Shown piece after piece: positions 7,429 through 16,420 of a stretch of 36,993 bases of DNA. The stretch is from a virus: the IMG/VR virus record IMGVR_UViG_3300017593_001555, positions 1 through 36,993 of that record. The stretch is one strand, 5' to 3'. The notes under the pieces were generated by a model. It saw only the letters and a list, made by a program, of their open reading frames with translations, did no database searches and had not been told where the DNA came from. The position numbers and the translations under genes were made by a program. Each line of letters starts with the position of its first letter. The first letter of the stretch is position 1.

Positions 7429-9274
7429 AATAACTTCGTTAGTAGAGAGCAAGTTCAGGAACGCAGAGGACTATGCAGACGCCACGTGGCAGTCCGCTGT
7501 CAATTACCTGAGTGACCTCTCTAATGTTGTGGCAGACTTTGACTTCAATCCTGTAGACCTAAACTTCTCGATAGAGCCCATCAGTGTAGGGTCATACGAC
7601 CCTGCTAGGCCAACCAGGCCAGACTTGGATGTGCAGTTGCCAGACGCTCCACAGGCAGCTTCGCTTGACAAGGTCTCGATAGAGGACGTTGATGTCCCAG
7701 GCGTCGACTTTGTTGCTCCAGACATCAGTCTGCCAGCAACACCGAAGGTGTCTTGGCCACAGGAACCTGGTGAACCACCTACAGTGGAGGACGCAGACGT
7801 CCCATCCAAGCCTGACTACGAGCTTCCAGATATACCGTCACTTGATGAAATTGTGCTGCCAGACGCACCAGAGGTGGATGTTCCGCAGATGGATATTGAC
7901 ATACCGTCTGTTGACATAGAGACACCAAGCCTAATCTTTGATTATGGCGAAGCTATGCATAGCAGCGACATCAACAACGCTTTAGCATCGAAGCTGCTAA
8001 GCGGTGTCAGAGATGGAGCAACTGGGTTGCCTGCTGACATCGAAGACGCTATCTGGCAGCGAGCTCGAGACCGCAATGCTTTACGAAATGAGCAGATGTA
8101 TCGGGAGGCCGAGAACTACTTTGCTTCTCGTGGCCATGTGCTTCCGCCTGGAGCATTAGCTGGACGCCTTGCACAGGTGCAGCAAGAAATTGCTAGGAGC
8201 GAGCAACAGCTCAACTACGAGATTAGCATTGAGCAAGCTCGGCTTGCACAACGGAACACGCAGTTTATGATAACTGCTGCATTGCAGTATGAGCAGCAGA
8301 TAATGCAGTATGAAGATGGTATGGCTCGAAGGTCACTGCAAGCAGCTCAGTATGTGCAGCAAGCGTCGCTAGACCTGTTCAGAGCGGAGATTGCGAAGCA
8401 TCAGCTACTGCTGGAGCGATACCGCTCGGCTGCTGCTGTATACGAGTCTAGGATTCGTGCAGGGCTTGCACTACTGGAGCAGTATAGGCTTCGTCTGACG
8501 GCGTCTCGGCTGCAAGCCGACATACAAAGGACACAGGTCGAGCTGTATAGGACGCAAGTCGGTGCGTTGGAAGCACTGATGAGGCTGTATGCTACGGAGA
8601 TGGATGCAGCAAGGCTACGCCTCGACGTCAGTCGCATGAGGCTGTTTGCCTTCGGGGAGAAGGTGCGTGCTTACACATCTACGATTGCTGCCAACACCGC
8701 AAGGTATAATGCCTATCAGGCTGCTATTGCTGGTGAAGTCAGCAAAGTGCAGATGTATGGTGAGCAGGTCAGGGCATATCTTGGAAAGGTAGAGGCAGCT
8801 AGAGCAAAGAGCTCCATCAGGATAGCTGAAGCGACAGCGAAGCTGGATGCGAACCGCCTGAAGATAGAGCAGTATAGGGCTGACATTGACCAGTATCGAG
8901 CAAGGATTGCAAGCTTGCTCGGCGAGGTGGAGACAAAGGCGAGAGCCTATGGCTATGATGTCAGTATGTATGCTGCTGACGTTGGGCTTGCTAGGACAAA
9001 GATAGACGGCGACATAGCGAGCTACACAGCTCGGACCAGGCATATAGATGCCACTGTGCGACAAGCACTTGCACAGGCAGAGATAAATCTCAATGCTGCA
9101 CTGCGATTGCACGAAATGCAGGCAAATGCTGTAAAGGCTGGTGCTACAGTGACAGCACAGATGGCTGCGTCCGCATTGTCGTCTGTGGCTGCAGGAGCAA
9201 ATATGAGTTACAGAGGTGGGTATAACGTTAGCCAAGCAACAGACATTGGCTACTATTACCACTATTATCCGTAG
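7406..9274 (+). CDS. Long coiled-coil virion protein with Pro/Asp-rich region
   Basis: 622 residues from ATG 7406 behind GGAGG; it overlaps the previous gene by 23 bases. Residues 65-180 are a Pro/Asp/Val-rich low-complexity segment with repeated VDVP, LPDAP and IPSVD units. Residues about 205-590 are almost entirely helical and rich in Ala, Gln, Arg and Glu, consistent with a long coiled coil. The motif ASRGHVLPPGALAGR (240-254) introduces the helix. The C-terminus is Tyr-rich (YYYHYYP). It could be a fibre, needle or internal ejection protein; the sequence alone does not decide. Confidence 0.5.
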   Translation: MSKDYLAEITSLVESKFRNAEDYADATWQSAVNYLSDLSNVVADFDFNPVDLNFSIEPISVGSYDPARPTRPDLDVQLPDAPQAASLDKVSIEDVDVPGVDFVAPDISLPATPKVSWPQEPGEPPTVEDADVPSKPDYELPDIPSLDEIVLPDAPEVDVPQMDIDIPSVDIETPSLIFDYGEAMHSSDINNALASKLLSGVRDGATGLPADIEDAIWQRARDRNALRNEQMYREAENYFASRGHVLPPGALAGRLAQVQQEIARSEQQLNYEISIEQARLAQRNTQFMITAALQYEQQIMQYEDGMARRSLQAAQYVQQASLDLFRAEIAKHQLLLERYRSAAAVYESRIRAGLALLEQYRLRLTASRLQADIQRTQVELYRTQVGALEALMRLYATEMDAARLRLDVSRMRLFAFGEKVRAYTSTIAANTARYNAYQAAIAGEVSKVQMYGEQVRAYLGKVEAARAKSSIRIAEATAKLDANRLKIEQYRADIDQYRARIASLLGEVETKARAYGYDVSMYAADVGLARTKIDGDIASYTARTRHIDATVRQALAQAEINLNAALRLHEMQANAVKAGATVTAQMAASALSSVAAGANMSYRGGYNVSQATDIGYYYHYYP

Positions 9275-9283
9275 GAGGGTGAG

Positions 9284-9853
9284 ATGATACTACCGTTTCC
9301 TTATCCAATAAGGAGGAGAGAGAAGAGGACAACCTGGGCCCCAGCAGGTCATCCTTACTACGGGCACTTTGTGCCTGAAGAGGACCTCCTGAAGTGGTAT
9401 GAGCAGAGAAAAGCTGCTGAGGAGGCTGCAGCACTGCAAGACCTCATAGAGCAGGCTGCTACTCGGAGGATAGCTCTGGGGGGTGAATATGGTCTGCGTA
9501 GGCAAGGGTTGATTGGGGAACAGGCTGTGAAGGTTGCTGATATCGGCAGGAGAGGCAGGGTTGAGGCAGCACAGATAGGAGCAAAGGCTACAGTTGGGGC
9601 TGCAAGGCAGTCTGCCTTGGGGCAGATAGGTGCTGAGAAGCAGCGTGGCCAATGGCAGCGAGAGCTCCTGCAAGGTCTCCTGTCGGAGGAACAGCCTTCT
9701 ACAGCAGGACGTTCCCCTCGAGAGCGGATACAAAAGATAGTTGACAAATATCGCCAGATGGAGGGTGTCAACGACTGGCTTCCGCCAACCTGCCCACCAG
9801 GGACGGTGTGGGACGAAGATTTTGGATGTGTTCCCGAAGGGGGAACGCCATGA
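9284..9853 (+). CDS. Helical virion-associated protein, unknown
   Basis: 189 residues, starting behind a GGAGGG site. It begins with a basic Pro-rich segment (PFPYPIRRREKR), then WAPAGHPYYGHFVPEEDLLKWYEQR, and continues as an Ala/Gln/Arg-rich amphipathic helix (40-145) like the coiled-coil gene upstream. The C-terminus PPTCPPGTVWDEDFGCVP has two Cys in a short loop. It lies in the same operon with a 9-base gap and its stop overlaps the next ATG (ATGA). Function unknown; a structural or scaffolding role is inferred. Confidence 0.45.
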   Translation: MILPFPYPIRRREKRTTWAPAGHPYYGHFVPEEDLLKWYEQRKAAEEAAALQDLIEQAATRRIALGGEYGLRRQGLIGEQAVKVADIGRRGRVEAAQIGAKATVGAARQSALGQIGAEKQRGQWQRELLQGLLSEEQPSTAGRSPRERIQKIVDKYRQMEGVNDWLPPTCPPGTVWDEDFGCVPEGGTP

Positions 9854-10047
9854 GCAAGCAAATACGAGAGATGTATAGGAAGGCTGGGCTGACGCCACCC
9901 AAAGGGAAGGGCATCCACACTGTTATGGCACACAGGTGTGTTATAGAATATCTGAAGAAGGGACTTTCCAAGAGTGAAGCGTGGAAACGCTGTGTTGGCG
10001 CTCTTGGCAAGAAGGCCATCAGGCCTTCTCATAGAAGGACAGTATAA
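9850..10047 (+). CDS. Small basic protein
   Basis: 65 residues, with Lys/Arg throughout (PPKGKGIHT, LKKGLSKSEAWKRC, KKAIRPSHRR) and an internal amphipathic helix. ATG 9850 overlaps the previous stop (ATGA), with AAGGGGG upstream. It pairs with the next small basic gene. Proteins like these in phage operons may bind DNA or pack inside the virion, but nothing here fixes a role. Its TAA abuts the third dispersed palindrome. Confidence 0.5.
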   Translation: MSKQIREMYRKAGLTPPKGKGIHTVMAHRCVIEYLKKGLSKSEAWKRCVGALGKKAIRPSHRRTV

Positions 10048-10066
10048 ATGTCAATTTTTGACATTT
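10046..10066 (+). repeat. Dispersed palindrome, site 3
   Basis: The core GTCAATTTTTGAC (10050-10062) starts at the TAA of the upstream gene and runs with TTCTT into the GGAGGTG ribosome site of the next gene. It therefore forms the whole intergenic spacer. Confidence 0.9.
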
Positions 10067-10079
10067 CTTGGAGGTGAAA

Positions 10080-10292
10080 ATGGCTGTTGCACGACCAAGG
10101 AAGAAGAAATGGATACCGAAAGACCTCAAAGAGGGTGCTTTCACAAGATGGTGCAAGGCACAGGGTTACGGTAGTGTTACTGAAGCATGTATTGCAAAGG
10201 GTCTTGCGGCTGGAGGCACAGTTGCCAAGCAAGCTAACCTGGCCAGGACGTTCCGTCGGATAGCCAAGAAGCGGAAGAAAAGGAGAGCATAG
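10080..10292 (+). CDS. Small basic phage protein (KKWI type)
   Basis: 70 residues. The opening RPRKKKWIPKDLKEGAFTRW resembles a widespread small phage protein beginning KKWI with a GAL/GAF segment. The C-terminus is strongly basic (RRIAKKRKKRRA), suggesting nucleic-acid contact. ATG 10080 follows GGAGGTGAAA. The stop TAG directly precedes the next ATG. Function unknown; co-expression with internal-type virion proteins suggests packaging in the head. Confidence 0.5.
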   Translation: MAVARPRKKKWIPKDLKEGAFTRWCKAQGYGSVTEACIAKGLAAGGTVAKQANLARTFRRIAKKRKKRRA

Positions 10293-10994
10293 ATGCCTGT
10301 CATAGCAAGACCAAGACCACAGGGATGGTATGGCCGAGTGGCGAATTTCTTCGGCTTCGCAGAGCCGTTCACACCTGTGCCCTTGATGACACACAGGCAG
10401 TTTGCCAGGGCAATATTGCCACTGTTTGGTGAAGGAGTAGCTGAGCAGAGTGCGAAGATACCACCCAAAGTGATGGCCTTAGTCAAGCGAATACCCAAGA
10501 GTGTGGTGCGGAGCATAAAAAGAGTGCGTGTTGTGCCCCACACCCCTGAGACGGCTGGCCTGGGAGGGGAGATAGCACCAAGTTGGTGGGTCAAAGCTCT
10601 GCCAAAACCAAGACAAAGACTTTACCTGCAGAGGACAAGATATGTGAGGAGAGCTCCCTTTGTGAACCTTTTCAAGGGCGGAGTGCTTGGGGCAACTGTG
10701 AAGACTCCGTTTCACGAGGCGGGACATGAGCTCGAGACCGTTCTGCTTCGTGACAAGCAAATGAAAGACCTCATATGGAGGCTCTTCAAGGATAACCTTC
10801 ATGCTGTAGCACGATTCCAAAGAGCAACAGGTGTCCGCATGCACAGCCCGCATGAGGTGCTTGCAGAGACTGCTGCAAGGCGGGTTTTCAAGAAGGCTGG
10901 CTGGGAGCGATATGGATGGCCTTACGAGGAGGCTCCTGAGTGGGCGAAGTGGGCTGTTGAAGAGGCCATCAAGAGAGCTGGAGGAATACCATGA
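10293..10994 (+). CDS. Putative zinc metallopeptidase-like protein (HEAGH)
   Basis: 233 residues. HEAGH at residues 141-145 in the context ATVKTPFHEAGHELETVLL is a zincin-type HExxH helix. A Glu-containing helix at 187-196 (HEVLAETAAR) is suitably placed to provide the third zinc ligand, as in gluzincins. The N-terminal half is basic with no signal peptide. The gene sits between two small basic proteins and the 1391-residue internal-type protein and overlaps the latter by four bases. A packaged protease acting during maturation, entry or on host targets is possible; activity is inferred from the motif only. Confidence 0.5.
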   Translation: MPVIARPRPQGWYGRVANFFGFAEPFTPVPLMTHRQFARAILPLFGEGVAEQSAKIPPKVMALVKRIPKSVVRSIKRVRVVPHTPETAGLGGEIAPSWWVKALPKPRQRLYLQRTRYVRRAPFVNLFKGGVLGATVKTPFHEAGHELETVLLRDKQMKDLIWRLFKDNLHAVARFQRATGVRMHSPHEVLAETAARRVFKKAGWERYGWPYEEAPEWAKWAVEEAIKRAGGIP

Positions 10995-13900
10995 TAGATG
11001 TAGTATCGCTGTTACTTGCGAAGAGGCGTGGTGAGTTAAGCAGAGAAGAACGAGTCAGACGACTGCGTGAGCAGTATCTCGCCGACCCGACCAAGGCTCA
11101 GAAGCTCATCGCAGCCATAATGACACAGCACGTTCCTCCCGAGAGGAAGATAAGGAAGAGGAAGTATCCTACAGTGCTGGAGGCCGTAGAAGCTGCCATT
11201 CCACGAAGTGACCCTCGGCGAGGGATGGGACGCGCTATCTGGGAGACATACAACAAGATGCTGGTCAACCCAGAGTTCAGGGGCTATTCGCCGCCTGAGC
11301 TGATTGCTGCAGCTCACGAAGTGGAGCTTGGCAAGCGGCGAGAAGCTGTGCATGAACATACGTGGCGGCAGAGGTCTGGGACTTTCAGAAATTGGCCTGT
11401 TATTGGGGCTGAGCCTGTAGCCCCACTGCCTGACCAAGAGGCATGGGAGCAGCGGCAAGCCAAGAGGCCACATACACCTGCTGAGGTCAGTGCTCTAATC
11501 GGTGGTGGTTTCAGCCTGGCTGGACAGCTGTTTCGCAGGTGGCTTGCTAAGCGTGCAGTGGCAGCTGGTGCTGCAGCTGTTGTTCCAGAGATTAGTGTTC
11601 CTGCTACACTGATAGCCGCAGGAATGGCTATTCCAGAGTTCTATGTTTGGGACAAGCTCGAAGAGGCTATTCGCTCTACGGAGTGGGCAAAGAAGCATCC
11701 TCATCAGGCAACTGCAGCCACCCTTGCACTTGGGACTGGCCTTCTTGTCTTCGGACCGAGGATAGGCAAACAGGCTGCCAGGGGCCTGTTTGGCAGGCTT
11801 GAAAGGGCCACAAGAGTGGCTGATGAGGCAGCTGAGAGGATGGCTGTTGACCCTACAGTTGAGAATCTGCTTAAGCATGATAGGGCGAAGAAGAGAATCT
11901 TTGAAGAAGGTGAGCTCGCTGCTCGTGTTCTCAACCCGCAGGTGAGAGCTCCGCTGTTAGACATGCTAGCTGAGGCTATAGAGGCTAGACGACCAAAACT
12001 TCCCGTTCCAGTGGAACCACCACGAGGACCTAGCGGTCCTGTGCTGGTGTCACCTTACGGTGTTAGTAAGACGGGACGCCCATTTGCTAAGTATCTTGTT
12101 GCAGGCCCTGGAGAGGAGCCTAGGCGATACACATTTAAGAATATCACGAATGTAGAGGAAGTCTTCAAGAAGATTGCCCAAGGCAAGAGCAAAGATGAGG
12201 CTTTGCAGGAGGTGGGCAAAGCCGAAGCTTTGTTGAAGCAGCAGGCCAAGAAGCCTCGCATCTCGAAAGAGGTGCGTTATGAGCTCAAGAAAATGGGCTA
12301 TACACCGCAAGACATACGTCAGATGACACCTGAAGGTGTGCGGGTGATAACTCGCCTTGTGGAGGCAAAGAAGAAAGGTGAAGACATGAACAAGGTTATG
12401 AAGGAGCTCGCTGACGTAGTCGGTGTTGAGAAGCCCAAGATTGAGCCGCCACCTGGTGCGAGCACCAAAGAGCTCTATGAGTGGGCAAAGGGCTTATCGC
12501 CACAGGAACGATATGACCTTGTGGAGCGGGGCAAGCTGCCTAGCAGCATAGCAAAGAAGATAGCTGCAGAGGAGAAGGCAAAGGCAAAGCCACTGGAAGT
12601 GGAGCCCTCGCTGGAGCGTGAGCCCACACCCGAAGAACTCAAAGAGAGCGAGGAGTTCCTTCAGTCCCTCGGAAATGTGGACGGGACAATCTCTGGGCCT
12701 GATGGCAAGCTAAAGCCTGCCAGGGCTGCGGAGCATGCTCGAAAGCTCAAAGGAGCAGGCAAGCTGTTGCTCGGGGTTGTTGCAGCATCGACGCTAGTCC
12801 CTTTGGCCGAGGTGCTCAGTCCTACGGAGGCCGAAGCTGCTGGGCCAGAAGCTATGGTGACGGAGCTTGCTGCAGCAGTCCTCAAGGGAGCTCGTCGAGA
12901 AGGTCCGAAGACACTGCAGAAGATGCTGAAAGCGCTGCGTGAAGCGCACATCATACCACCTCCACAGACAGACCCTTTCACATTGCCAGAGCCAATGCGA
13001 GCCATCAGGCTTGTGCCATCGCTAGACCTGATTCAGAAGAAGGCCAGCATGCCTTTACAGGGGCTAACGACGCCACACGCTCACTTCTGGTATTACTTCG
13101 GCGTGAAAGAGGGACAGGAGCTGATGGTGAACCCTGCGGTTCAGTGGGCAAGTGCCCAGACAGCAGCAATATACAACACAACTGTTGGTCAGAAGACACT
13201 GCTTCGCATCTTGAACGAAATTCCTGGCTATAGGAGTTCAGCCAATGAGCTTATTGAGGCTATGAGGCCACTGATGCAGAAATACTACGAGCCGATGCAG
13301 GTGCGAGGCTATCATGCATATATGGCCAGCAAGCTAAAAGCTGCTATTGACAAGGAATGGGCAAGAGCCACCAAGCGGAAGCTTGTTGGCGAGGAGAAAG
13401 AGAAGGCTCTTAGCATAATAGAAGCTCTCGAAGAGCAGTATAGGGCTCACACCAGAGAGCTGGAGAAGACTGCTCACCTCGTGGACGAATATCACGAGGC
13501 TTGGCGACATGTCGTCCAGCCGATGTCGCTGCAGCCCCAGCATGCTGGGCTGCGGGTGTTCCTTGCAGCTGAGGACACAGCGGACTTCGTCCATTATCCT
13601 TGGCTGAAAGGGCGGCTGAGCTTTGATGAGCAAGTTGCAGTCGCGAGGCTGAAAGCCATGATGGAGCATTATGGGGCTAGGCTGCTGGAAGCAGGGGAAG
13701 AGGTGATAACACATCGGCCTTATATGCATCATGCCCCGCATCCAGATGCCAACTTTGAAAGGGTAGAGGAAGTCATCAAACGCTTCGGCAGGGGAGTTGT
13801 GCCAACACCGCCCTTGGCAAGGATGTTCAGCCGTAAGGCTGGCTTCCTGCCGATGGTCCCAGACGCTGAGTATTGCACCACTCGATACATACAGGATGTC

Positions 13901-15166
13901 AACCTGCGGCTGGAAGCGATGAATTTCTGGCGGAAAGGCAAGCCTGACGGGTGGTGGGCTTTCCAGCAGGCCATAGAGGCCAACCCTGGGGTAGCTCCCG
14001 AAGGGCTGGTGCGAGCATTCCGAGCATTTGCCCGTGGCTTCAAGCCTGTTGAGTCAACACCACTGAACAACTTGTCCAACAAGCTATATGCATTTGAAGT
14101 AGCACGGCTGCTCTGGATGAGTCCATCAGTTGCGTTGAAGCACCTCTTCAAGGTGCTTGCTGGCTACAGAACCTTCGGCCTTGATGCTGTGAAGGCAACA
14201 CCAAAGGCATTAATATCAACTGTGAAAGTCGCTATCAAGCGACAAGGTGGCGAAGCCTGGCTGAAGAAGATGGGCTGGCCGCTAGACGTGATGGATGAAG
14301 CCGTTGAGGCTCTCACTGAGACAGGCAAACTCTACCGCATGATAGCAGAAATATCTCCGTTCATGGCGACTGAAAGTCAGGCAGCAAAGCTGCTACGCAG
14401 GTTCAATGAAATGGGCTCGTTGCCTGTGTCTGCAGTGGAGCGTTTTGACAGGGCACTCACAGTTGTGAGTGCTTTGCGGATGGCAGCAAAGAAAGGGATG
14501 ACTCCGTGGCAAGCCACCTACGGTGTCTTTGACACCATCCTGAAAGCTAATTTCTTGGCTGGACCGCTGAACCCTGGATGGCTGCGAGACCCAAAAATTA
14601 GGCTTGTGATGACCTTTCAGGGGACGCCGTATAAGATAATGGAGCAGCGAGCCATGCTGTATAGCAGGGCTGGCGGAGCGTTGCTCGAGGTTGTGAAACA
14701 GCTTGCACGTGACATACGAGAAGGCGAAGCTCGCTTCAAGTGGGCTATGATAAAAGAGGCCCTCTCCCGAGAGCGGGACATCTTCGGAACGCCCGTGCTG
14801 AAGCAAGCCCTGACAGAGATGCTCCTTGTTGGAACAGCAATCGAGGTTGGGAAGCATGCTTGGGATGTTGAGCTTGCCCACCATTTCTTGCATCCACCGT
14901 TTGTGAGGGTGCACAGACGCGAAGTCGCGATTGGTGCAAGTCCACTGGTGGGAGCCACTGTCAGAGCCATTATGGCTCCTGAAGAGCTGAAAGAAGAGGA
15001 GTTCATTGTTTCAAGATTCTTCAACGAGTGGTTTGGGAGGGCAAACAAAGGTTTACCTCTTCCAGCTACTTTCGTGAAGCTCGCTCGCCTAAGCAAGGAT
15101 GACATTCCTGAGATATATCGTGACAGGAGGCTGGCATATCTATTCAGTGTCCCCACTCTCGAGTAG
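10991..15166 (+). CDS. Giant internal / ejection-type virion protein
   Basis: 1391 residues, starting with an ATGA overlap. The protein is largely helical with charged linkers. Hydrophobic stretches occur at about 193-212, 243-258 and 591-608; the last runs into SPTEAEAAG and resembles an embedded membrane or signal-like segment. Residues 1050-1390 (LNNLSNKLYAFEVARLLWM onward) resemble the C-terminal parts of large podovirus inner-capsid proteins that are ejected to span the cell envelope. No lysozyme or polymerase motif is visible. An alternative is a large polyvalent protein. It is the last gene of the plus-strand late arm and overlaps the ligase gene convergently by 27 bases. Confidence 0.5.
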   Translation: MIDVVSLLLAKRRGELSREERVRRLREQYLADPTKAQKLIAAIMTQHVPPERKIRKRKYPTVLEAVEAAIPRSDPRRGMGRAIWETYNKMLVNPEFRGYSPPELIAAAHEVELGKRREAVHEHTWRQRSGTFRNWPVIGAEPVAPLPDQEAWEQRQAKRPHTPAEVSALIGGGFSLAGQLFRRWLAKRAVAAGAAAVVPEISVPATLIAAGMAIPEFYVWDKLEEAIRSTEWAKKHPHQATAATLALGTGLLVFGPRIGKQAARGLFGRLERATRVADEAAERMAVDPTVENLLKHDRAKKRIFEEGELAARVLNPQVRAPLLDMLAEAIEARRPKLPVPVEPPRGPSGPVLVSPYGVSKTGRPFAKYLVAGPGEEPRRYTFKNITNVEEVFKKIAQGKSKDEALQEVGKAEALLKQQAKKPRISKEVRYELKKMGYTPQDIRQMTPEGVRVITRLVEAKKKGEDMNKVMKELADVVGVEKPKIEPPPGASTKELYEWAKGLSPQERYDLVERGKLPSSIAKKIAAEEKAKAKPLEVEPSLEREPTPEELKESEEFLQSLGNVDGTISGPDGKLKPARAAEHARKLKGAGKLLLGVVAASTLVPLAEVLSPTEAEAAGPEAMVTELAAAVLKGARREGPKTLQKMLKALREAHIIPPPQTDPFTLPEPMRAIRLVPSLDLIQKKASMPLQGLTTPHAHFWYYFGVKEGQELMVNPAVQWASAQTAAIYNTTVGQKTLLRILNEIPGYRSSANELIEAMRPLMQKYYEPMQVRGYHAYMASKLKAAIDKEWARATKRKLVGEEKEKALSIIEALEEQYRAHTRELEKTAHLVDEYHEAWRHVVQPMSLQPQHAGLRVFLAAEDTADFVHYPWLKGRLSFDEQVAVARLKAMMEHYGARLLEAGEEVITHRPYMHHAPHPDANFERVEEVIKRFGRGVVPTPPLARMFSRKAGFLPMVPDAEYCTTRYIQDVNLRLEAMNFWRKGKPDGWWAFQQAIEANPGVAPEGLVRAFRAFARGFKPVESTPLNNLSNKLYAFEVARLLWMSPSVALKHLFKVLAGYRTFGLDAVKATPKALISTVKVAIKRQGGEAWLKKMGWPLDVMDEAVEALTETGKLYRMIAEISPFMATESQAAKLLRRFNEMGSLPVSAVERFDRALTVVSALRMAAKKGMTPWQATYGVFDTILKANFLAGPLNPGWLRDPKIRLVMTFQGTPYKIMEQRAMLYSRAGGALLEVVKQLARDIREGEARFKWAMIKEALSRERDIFGTPVLKQALTEMLLVGTAIEVGKHAWDVELAHHFLHPPFVRVHRREVAIGASPLVGATVRAIMAPEELKEEEFIVSRFFNEWFGRANKGLPLPATFVKLARLSKDDIPEIYRDRRLAYLFSVPTLE

Positions 15167-15979
15167 GGATAGCACCACAGGGTGAAACGGAATGCCGTCT
15201 TTCGTGAGCTCCTGGTATTTGACCAGGAGCTTCTTCCCTTTTAGCTTGTCGCGCTGCTTCCAGTAGAGGTCCCTCTGCACTTCCGTAAGGCCAGAGCCAA
15301 CGCTGAAGATGCCACCGTTACTTTTGCATATGAAAGCACCAAGAGTGCCCTTCGGGATGCCGTCTATGGTTTTCTCTTCTTTGACGCCGATTATCTCATA
15401 GGTGTCAGTCTTTGACGGCTTTAGCTTCATGATGTTGGTGCTTCGCTTCTCCTCGTAGAAGGCATCCCTGTTCCGCACAATAATGCCTTCGTAGCCGTCG
15501 GCTAGGAACACACCAAGCAGCTCGTGTATCTCCACAAGGGAATACGCTTGAAGTGTAGGAACTATCCATACGCTTGGTGTGGTAAGATTGGTTAGCAGAG
15601 CTAACATTGCGATACGCTGTTTCTGTGTCGTCCAAGGGACCTTGATATCGAAGATGCTGTATACAATCTGTGTGTAGTCTGGATGCAAGCTGTTTTGCCG
15701 TGAAACAATGCTTCGGATGTCCTGGAGCTTCTTGCCTGGAACCCAGAGCTCCCCGTCGAAGACACCTTCGTATTTCCAGGAGGCAAGCTCCTTGTTAATA
15801 TGAGGAACAGCAACGATTTCGTTGCCTTGGCTAGACAGCAGTGTGACCTTGTCGTTCTTGCAAACTGCAAGGCAGCGATTGCCGTTTATCTTTGGCTGGC
15901 AGAGCCACGGCTTTGGCCACTTGAAAAGCCTACGTTCCTCGAAGGGAACAGCCAGCATTACTCCCTTTCTTGCTCCCAT
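15140..15979 (-). CDS. ATP-dependent DNA ligase
   Basis: 279 residues, forming the nucleotidyltransferase and OB domains of a small viral ligase that seals nicks during replication. Visible motifs: I KINGNR (30-35, Lys30 as the adenylated residue), III FDGELW (74-79), IIIa YSIFDI (107-112), IV EGIIVR (164-169) and V IMKLKPSK (183-190). Motif I has Asn where KxDG normally has Asp, which is uncommon. The start ATG follows GGAGGAAGAAAG. It is the promoter-distal gene of the minus-strand replication array, and its end overlaps the late operon. The C-terminal residues are encoded across the late-operon terminator hairpin. Confidence 0.85.
   Translation of the reverse strand: MGARKGVMLAVPFEERRLFKWPKPWLCQPKINGNRCLAVCKNDKVTLLSSQGNEIVAVPHINKELASWKYEGVFDGELWVPGKKLQDIRSIVSRQNSLHPDYTQIVYSIFDIKVPWTTQKQRIAMLALLTNLTTPSVWIVPTLQAYSLVEIHELLGVFLADGYEGIIVRNRDAFYEEKRSTNIMKLKPSKTDTYEIIGVKEEKTIDGIPKGTLGAFICKSNGGIFSVGSGLTEVQRDLYWKQRDKLKGKKLLVKYQELTKDGIPFHPVVLSLLESGDTE
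15207..15242 (+). terminator. Rho-independent terminator of the late arm, inside the ligase gene
   Basis: Perfect 10-base arms (15207-15216 and 15222-15231, AGCTCCTGGT) enclose a 5-base loop ATTTG and are followed by TCTTCCCTTTT. It starts 41 bases past the stop of the 1391-residue gene. The opposite strand lacks a T run, so it should work only on plus-strand transcripts, although the DNA also codes for the ligase C-terminus. Confidence 0.75.
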
Positions 15980-16338
15980 CTTTCTTCCTCCTTGTTATAT
16001 TTCCAACCAAGACCTCTCATATATGTGCAGAGTGCGTTTGCACTCACTCCGCACTCTGTGCTGAAGGCCCTCATACTGCCGAATTTGCGAAGCACATTCT
16101 CGACACTGCCATATCTGGCGAAAGCCTCAGAAGCAAGACCATGCGGAGCATTGCTCCATCGTCTGTCTCTTAACTCAATACCGAGCTTCCGCAAGTTCTC
16201 TCTGATGCAGCTCGCAGAAAAGCCCCAATACCTGGTCATCCCAGTCACACCAATCGTCTTATACTGATGCTCCAAGATGGCCTTCATATTCTCACCCAGG
16301 GTGTTCACCACTACCTGCAGGAAAGTGTCCTCTGCCAT
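15958..16338 (-). CDS. HTH-like protein, paralog of the 16399-16938 gene
   Basis: 126 residues. The segment NAPHGLASEAFARYGSVENVLRKFG and the ending YMRGLGWKYNKEEERWEQ match the upstream gene closely, so the two are duplicates. The region around YKTIGVTGMTRYWGFSASCIRENLRKLGI reads as a helix-turn-helix, and the C-terminal VSANALCTYMRGLGW as a second. Together these suggest a DNA-binding role. It lacks the N-terminal 50 residues of its paralog. GAGGGGG precedes the ATG within the end of the 25-aa micropeptide gene. The biological role is unknown. Confidence 0.5.
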   Translation of the reverse strand: MAEDTFLQVVVNTLGENMKAILEHQYKTIGVTGMTRYWGFSASCIRENLRKLGIELRDRRWSNAPHGLASEAFARYGSVENVLRKFGSMRAFSTECGVSANALCTYMRGLGWKYNKEEERWEQERE

Positions 16339-16342
16339 CTTG

Positions 16343-16420
16343 TTACCCCCTCACTACTAGGAAGGTTAGTATTAGCAGTGCTAACGCAATTAACAAAGCT
16401 ATAACGTCAAATTTTGACAT
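16343..16420 (-). CDS. 25-aa membrane micropeptide
   Basis: The ATG lies inside dispersed palindrome site 4, so the peptide starts MSKFDV; it continues with about 17 uninterrupted hydrophobic residues (IALLIALALLILTFLVV) and ends RG. GGGAG lies a few bases upstream of the start. The frame exactly fills the gap between the end of the HTH paralog (overlap 22 bases) and the start of the next gene (4 bases). The composition strongly suggests a single membrane helix. Role unknown; a holin-like or membrane-anchoring regulator is conceivable. Confidence 0.5.
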   Translation of the reverse strand: MSKFDVIALLIALALLILTFLVVRG

